A DNA stretch of 6,130 nucleotides. It comes from Verrucomicrobiota bacterium. GTDB taxonomy: Bacteria > Verrucomicrobiota > Verrucomicrobiia > Chthoniobacterales > UBA10450. The stretch lies in assembly GCA_003219355.1 (NCBI GenBank), contig QHOQ01000159.1, positions 3,861 through 9,990 on the forward strand, read 5' to 3'. The number at the start of each line of letters is the position of its first letter. Within the stretch, counting starts at the first letter, position 1. The notes beneath the pieces were generated by a model. That model was not told the origin of the DNA. It saw nothing but the letters and a program-made list of their open reading frames with translations, and ran no database searches. This document shows positions 6,073 to 6,130 of this stretch, piece after piece. The position numbers were made by a program, and so were the translations under genes.

Positions 6073-6130
6073 CGCAAATCGAGTTGGCCGCTAAGGTGTT
6101 TCCATCTGGATTAACTCATACGGCTGTCGG

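Overview
The window looks like chromosomal DNA of a Gram-negative, probably soil or freshwater bacterium. My best guess is Verrucomicrobiota (Chthoniobacterales-like), with Acidobacteriota second. This rests on the gene set: a long secreted PIG-L-type deacetylase with extra C-terminal domains, a DUF2911 protein with a TPR-like tail, and an SSS-family symporter with a large soluble loop. A small ORF resembling one I associate with Verrucomicrobiota also points this way. No rRNA or other marker gene is present, so the placement is inference.

Layout: nearly everything is on the minus strand. Read in transcription order (right to left): a NodB-type polysaccharide deacetylase (6045-5320); a ~380-base spacer (5319-4937) holding a small plus-strand ORF (5113-5253); then a tight four-gene cluster. 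The cluster is a DUF2911/TPR secreted protein (4936-3872), an 80-base gap, a secreted multidomain PIG-L deacetylase (3791-1269), a 39-residue single-helix membrane protein (1272-1153), and a sodium:solute symporter (1156 to beyond the left edge). The last three genes are joined by 4-base stop/start overlaps (ATGA and GTGA), so they are almost certainly co-transcribed and translationally coupled.

Reading of the cluster: a periplasmic metal-dependent deacetylase paired with a Na+-driven importer and a micro-membrane protein suggests an uptake route for a small organic solute. N-acyl sugars or related amides are the natural guess. The substrate cannot be read from sequence. The micro-protein is placed like the small accessory subunits found next to other SSS transporters.

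The NodB deacetylase is a separate unit. Its hand-sampled G+C content is clearly lower than that of the PIG-L and symporter genes, and it has a consensus-like -10 box lying on top of its most likely start codon. No tRNA, rRNA, CRISPR array, insertion sequence or strong intrinsic terminator was seen.
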